Assembly: GCA_007258455.2 (NCBI GenBank)
Contig: VDFB02252616.1
Span: 124,045,760 to 124,109,759, forward strand
Reading direction: 5' to 3'
Length of the DNA stretch: 64,000 nucleotides
Origin: Sequoia sempervirens
Taxonomy: Eukaryota; Streptophyta; Pinopsida; Cupressales; Cupressaceae
Shown: piece after piece, positions 60,499-64,000 of the stretch
Position numbering within the stretch: the stretch's first letter is position 1
Layout: each line of letters begins with the position of its first letter
Program-made: the position numbers and the translations under genes
The notes under the pieces: model-generated
What the model saw: the letters and a program-made list of their open reading frames with translations, nothing else
Told to the model about the DNA's origin: nothing
Database searches by the model: none

Positions 60499-61848
60499 CT
60501 GAGCCATTTCATTACTAGGGACACATGCTTTCCCAAGATTATGCATCTTTACAAGTCCTTATTTCTATATTATTTCTAGCCATACTTGTTTTATATTGTG
60601 AGTGAGAAAGAGCATGAGTTCTATTTTGTTGAGAGGAAAATTGTTTTTTGAGAGAAGTAAGCTATTGATCAACTTATGAGGTAGAGTTATTTGTGACATT
60701 CTTGAGAAGTTGATTATCAATCTTACTGTTGTTGGAGAGGACTACATTGTTGTCATTTATTTGGATAAGTGATAACAGGCATGAGGATATCTTCTTCTTT
60801 TTTATTTACTTATGAATGCTATGCCTTCCATGAATTCTTGAGTTGTCTTTTCCAGTGTATGCATTAGAGAAATTAGAGTGTTCTTGAAAAGGAAATTGAA
60901 GCTTTTACGTTGTTTTCATGTTGTCCTTACATAAGTACTCCATAATAGGAGTTTGGTGTATATCATAAATACTATATACTAGGCATGATTGAACATAAGA
61001 GGCACTTTTGATACACTTAGCTAAGTTATTGATTTAACTAGGAAAGCTTGTGTTTACTCCTAGGATAGTTAATCTAGTATGGGAGGGAGCTTGTGTACTT
61101 ACTTGTTAAGTAGGTTTATTCCTAGTAGATTAAAATGGTGATAGGTTAATCTAGGGTGACAAAATATCCATTGAAGGAAATACCTATACATAGTTTAAGA
61201 TAGCCTTAAGTCAAATCATCCCTGAGTATTGTATGTGATAGATGACTCTCAATAGGAATACTAAATGTAACACTTTTTCCAAATTAGTGTGAATGTCCGA
61301 GACTCCACTCTAGATTGTGTGACTACCGATACTACACTGTCAGTTCACCATGATCCAATATTACATGCTAGTTTGAGATTGTACCCAATTACAAGTTCTA
61401 GTTATGTAGGACACAACAATATGCTCAGTTGGTTGTCATTATCGGTTACTCTACCAATATCTTCGTCAAAGGGAAAGGCCATTTATTAAATGATAGATGT
61501 GTTTGGGACCACATTAGGAGTCCATGGTTGGTGGAAAAGTGCTTGAGTGATGCTTCTCCTCCACATTAGGTGACAAAAGAACCAAGATTTGAAAGGAAGG
61601 ATCTTGGACCGTCTATGTGTTCTAAAGCTCATTGAGCTATGTATGTAAATGTATGCATTCTTGTATTGATGTAACATATGATGTATTATAATGAAATGGA
61701 AAACATGTTATATTATTTTATGCATCTTTTTTCATATATTCTCAATAAGAAAAGAAATTGTTTTATTGCAATGACTTGTTACATAGTTTATTTACTTGTA
61801 AGGTGAAAAATTAGAAATTTGTACTTCATTAAGGGTTGGTATGTTACA

Positions 61849-62390
61849 AGAAACACATATACAACTATCTAAACATATTAATCAAATACAAAATTTTAAT
61901 CATTTCTCAACAAATCACATACATGGTGTAACATCTTTTGCTAAAAATAATCTATTAATTTCAAAAATAGTGAAACATAAAGCAACAAATGTAGAAGCTA
62001 TAACAATAACAATAACATTGACAAGTGATGAGATCAACATATGTAATCTATATGCAAGACCTAATACACCACTAACATAAATTATAACAATCACAAATGA
62101 ATTATTCTCCTATGTAAATCTACCATCGACCCTATATATTGTAGGCAACTTCAACATTGACATGTCCATGGATAATGGCCGAAAAAAATTCTATTAAACC
62201 ATATGCACAATTCTAATATGCATTTTGTGTTATATAATTTAAACCACATTTCCAAACCACTAATTGACCATATTTGATGTAATGTAAACACACAAAAATA
62301 TTGAATTTACAAATCACAAGCATATTGGAGTGATCATGATCCAATTTATATAAAATTTGAAACAAATGACAAATTTAAATCCAATTAATA
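61849..62390 (+). pseudogene. Helitron endonuclease domain (piece 4)
   Basis: The codon split by Gy-A is completed here (THIQLSKHINQI). The domain is of the apurinic-endonuclease-like (exonuclease-endonuclease-phosphatase) type. Catalytic blocks in order are QETH (completed across the insertion), STLYIVGNFNID (near 62130) and, after a frameshift near 62195, LIDHI and YWSDHDPIYIKF (Ser-Asp-His codons 62329-62337). Stops at 62078 and elsewhere inactivate it. Endonucleases of this type fused behind the helicase are a known trait of Helentron (Helitron2) elements; canonical plant Helitrons lack them. It would nick DNA, though its role in transposition is not settled. Confidence 0.75.
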
Positions 62391-62825
62391 CATATATGTC
62401 TTATCTTTGATTATCCATAAACTATATCTTAAACCTCAATATATTTTTTGAATAACTATATTAATATTTTCAATCTTAATTATTTTATAGTCAGAGTTGC
62501 ATAGAAAAATTACATGTTTTACATAATTCAATGTATTTCTTTGAGCCTTTTTATTTTCATGCCATAACTCAAACATTTAAAAATAAGAACATTGAACAAC
62601 ATAAATATATGTAGTTGAGATAAATAAATAAATAGAATAATTTCATTGAATACGATTCAACACTATAAAATTTTCCTATAGAAAATCAATGAAAACCAGC
62701 AAGAGAACATGCAAATAAGTACAACCAAAAAGTAATCACCACACACTAATTATATTTACACTATATTGATTCATTTTTTCAATATTAAAGCAATTCTATT
62801 ATATTCTCTATAGATAAAAAATTAA
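62391..62825. other. Spacer between endonuclease and tail ORF of the Helitron
   Basis: AT-rich sequence without a recognisable domain. It may hold the end of the main Helitron protein and the promoter of a separate downstream ORF. Confidence 0.4.
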
Positions 62826-63950
62826 AAGTCTCAATTCTGCACAATTGAATATCTCAATGCCCCAAAAGCCAGAAATATTTTTGAAGGTGACATCATTGTT
62901 GTATACAAAGACAACTTAGATAAACTAAACCAATTGCATGAAGTGCTTTGCGCTGACCTAACAAATGATTAAGCTGAAATGACAATCACTTTAAATTTTA
63001 TTGGGCATCTTGTGAAACAACATGAAAACAAAATAATTCTGAGATCAACAATACGTGTATCAAAATTTCAAATTGCTCACAAAATAGACTATGACCGTGG
63101 AGATTGTGATTGCATAATTATTTTGCAACAATCAACAGTAGTTGAAGTAATACCCTGACTATGTGAATAATATAACTTGAATACAAGACATGAAAATGAA
63201 GCAATTGCTTACAAGTACAAATAGCTATCCCATCGGAATAGTAGGCGCAGTGGTAATCTCCACAAAAAGAATGCTTTCCCAAAATTTGATTGAAATCAAA
63301 GATGGAGATTTAGGCATGGACAAAGAATAGGTATAAATATGTCCCAAACTCTTCTCCTTAACTACTTTACATCTATTATTTTATTATTTCTATGATTAAA
63401 ATTTAGAAAAAAAACTAATTTACTTGCCATTAACAAATAGATTTAGATACATGAGAGTTTGACACAACAGTTCTTGCAAATATAAAATGAAGTTTGAGAA
63501 AACCAATTTCCAGCAATGTTATTCAAAAATATTGTAAGACAAAAGAAGCATGCAACAAAATCCACACTGACCAATCTACATATATTTGCAAACTAAATAA
63601 CAAAAGGATAGTGGAAAGGCTAAAGATTCCTCCAAACAACATTTCAGGTAATCATTTGAAAATTGTTGCATCTCTAAATTTACAATTAATTTTTTTCCCT
63701 ACATAACAATGTACTATTTAAATACATGCTACAAATAGATGGAATATTGAATGTGGCCAACCCATTATCAAATCCCTTCCATGCATTCTATGCAAAGTGC
63801 AATTACAAGAACTTGAAAATTATGGAACACTGGAAGAACACGTTACTTTTTGTCCTAGATGTAATGAAGATGTGACATATCTATTCCCCTTATTTAAAAA
63901 CCATCCTCATAGCTGAAAACAAGTAGACAATACATTGGTTTGCTAATAAA
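62826..63950 (+). pseudogene. Helitron-associated tail ORF, RPA-like with zinc fingers (tentative)
   Basis: Pieces in two or three frames read as one decayed protein: YLNAPKARNIFEGDIIVVYK, ITLNFIGHLVKQHENKIILR, VSKFQIAHKIDYDRGDCDCI, and then in a shifted frame YPIGIVGAVVISTKRMLSQN. At 63510-63600 a Cys pattern YCKTKEACNKIHTDQSTYIC resembles the zinc finger of RPA70 C-terminal domains. At 63770-63870 a second cluster reads CILCKVQLQEL, LEEHVTFCPRC. Plant Helitrons often carry RPA-like single-strand DNA-binding proteins, which supports this reading, but the match is by pattern only. It may instead be an element-specific zinc-finger protein. The Helitron 3' end (hairpin and CTRR) is not seen before 64000. 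Confidence 0.4.
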
Positions 63951-64000
63951 TCCATTGTTCAAATGTTATTGCCTGATCTACACAAAACTACATATGAATA

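Larger units (their letters stand above)
22049..61848 (+). mobile_element. Gy-A: Ty3/gypsy chromovirus-like retrotransposon with nested inserts
   Basis: LTRs begin TGTTACACCC and end GGTATGTTACA. The 5-bp target duplication AGAAA is exact on both sides (22044-22048 and 61849-61853). Joining the flanks restores the Helitron codon (PQE then THIQ). Internal order is primer-binding site, leader ORF, gag, protease, reverse transcriptase, RNase H, integrase, and a C-terminal chromodomain-like stretch with TWEDYAE. This order and the initiator-Met-type PBS fit chromoviruses, perhaps the Del/Tekay clade with its long LTRs; the clade is inference. The element is dead: stops throughout, an RNase H deletion, and LTR-B inserted in the reverse transcriptase. 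Confidence 0.9.
58845..61848 (+). repeat. Gy-A 3' LTR
   Basis: 3004 bp, free of inserts, pairing with the three parts of the 5' LTR. It has TATAAATAG at 60490-60498 and a (TA)n run at 59649-59686. It gives the undisturbed sequence at the LINE site (CTTGTACCTTGTTATC near 58938) and at the site of the 27401-29124 insert (near 60775). Confidence 0.88.

Noticed and set aside
1..64000. tRNA, rRNA or other structured RNA genes
   Set aside because: None could be recognised by eye on either strand; the tRNA-like motifs seen are retrotransposon primer-binding sites.

Overview
This window looks like repeat-dense, gene-poor nuclear DNA of a plant, most likely a gymnosperm (conifer). That is an inference from the AT-rich base composition, the very long LTRs, deep nesting of retrotransposons, decayed Helitron, LINE, NLR and AP2/ERF sequences, and genes with introns. 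I see no bacterial-style operons and no intact housekeeping gene. Almost every recognisable coding sequence is broken by stops or frameshifts. The clearest exception is a 477-codon minus-strand frame inside a LINE (22857-24290).

Layout: 1-8277 is intergenic DNA with a ~1 kb TIR transposon (2685-3678) and a decayed two-domain AP2/ERF gene (5017-5884). From 8278 to near the right edge runs one old Helitron of Helentron (Helitron2) type: OTU-like protease, Rep N-terminal region, Rep, PIF1-type helicase, an endonuclease fused behind the helicase, and a zinc-finger/RPA-like tail. It survives in four pieces (8278-9855, 12329-12690, 19176-22048, 61849-63950). It was split by a 2.47-kb transposon with 54-bp TIRs (9856-12328), by a ~6.5-kb segment carrying an eight-exon NLR pseudogene (12690-19175), and by a 39.8-kb nested retrotransposon block (22049-61848).

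The block is a Ty3/gypsy chromovirus-like element (here Gy-A) with ~3-kb LTRs, flanked by the 5-bp duplication AGAAA. Its 5' LTR holds a 5'-truncated LINE (22151-25412, 15-bp duplication), itself hit by a 765-bp TIR element, and a solo-LTR-like insert (27401-29124). Its reverse transcriptase is split by LTR-B (33278-56451), a plus-strand non-autonomous element whose 4.49-kb LTRs outweigh its 2.64-kb internal region. The 5' LTR of LTR-B is split by LTR-C (34081-45628), a minus-strand non-autonomous element coding for a proline-rich protein followed by a G-patch motif. LTR-C contains a solo LTR (38029-39353). The nest is thus five levels deep: Helitron > Gy-A > LTR-B > LTR-C > solo LTR. Target-site duplications and codon joins give the order of insertion.

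Functionally the window is a record of transposon activity rather than a set of cooperating genes. Points most worth following: the OTU/endonuclease Helentron-like element, the intact extra ORF at the 3' end of the LINE, the G-patch in LTR-C, a leader ORF between primer-binding site and gag in Gy-A, and the intron-bearing NLR copy sitting inside a Helitron gene. All boundaries were read by eye; no database search was run.
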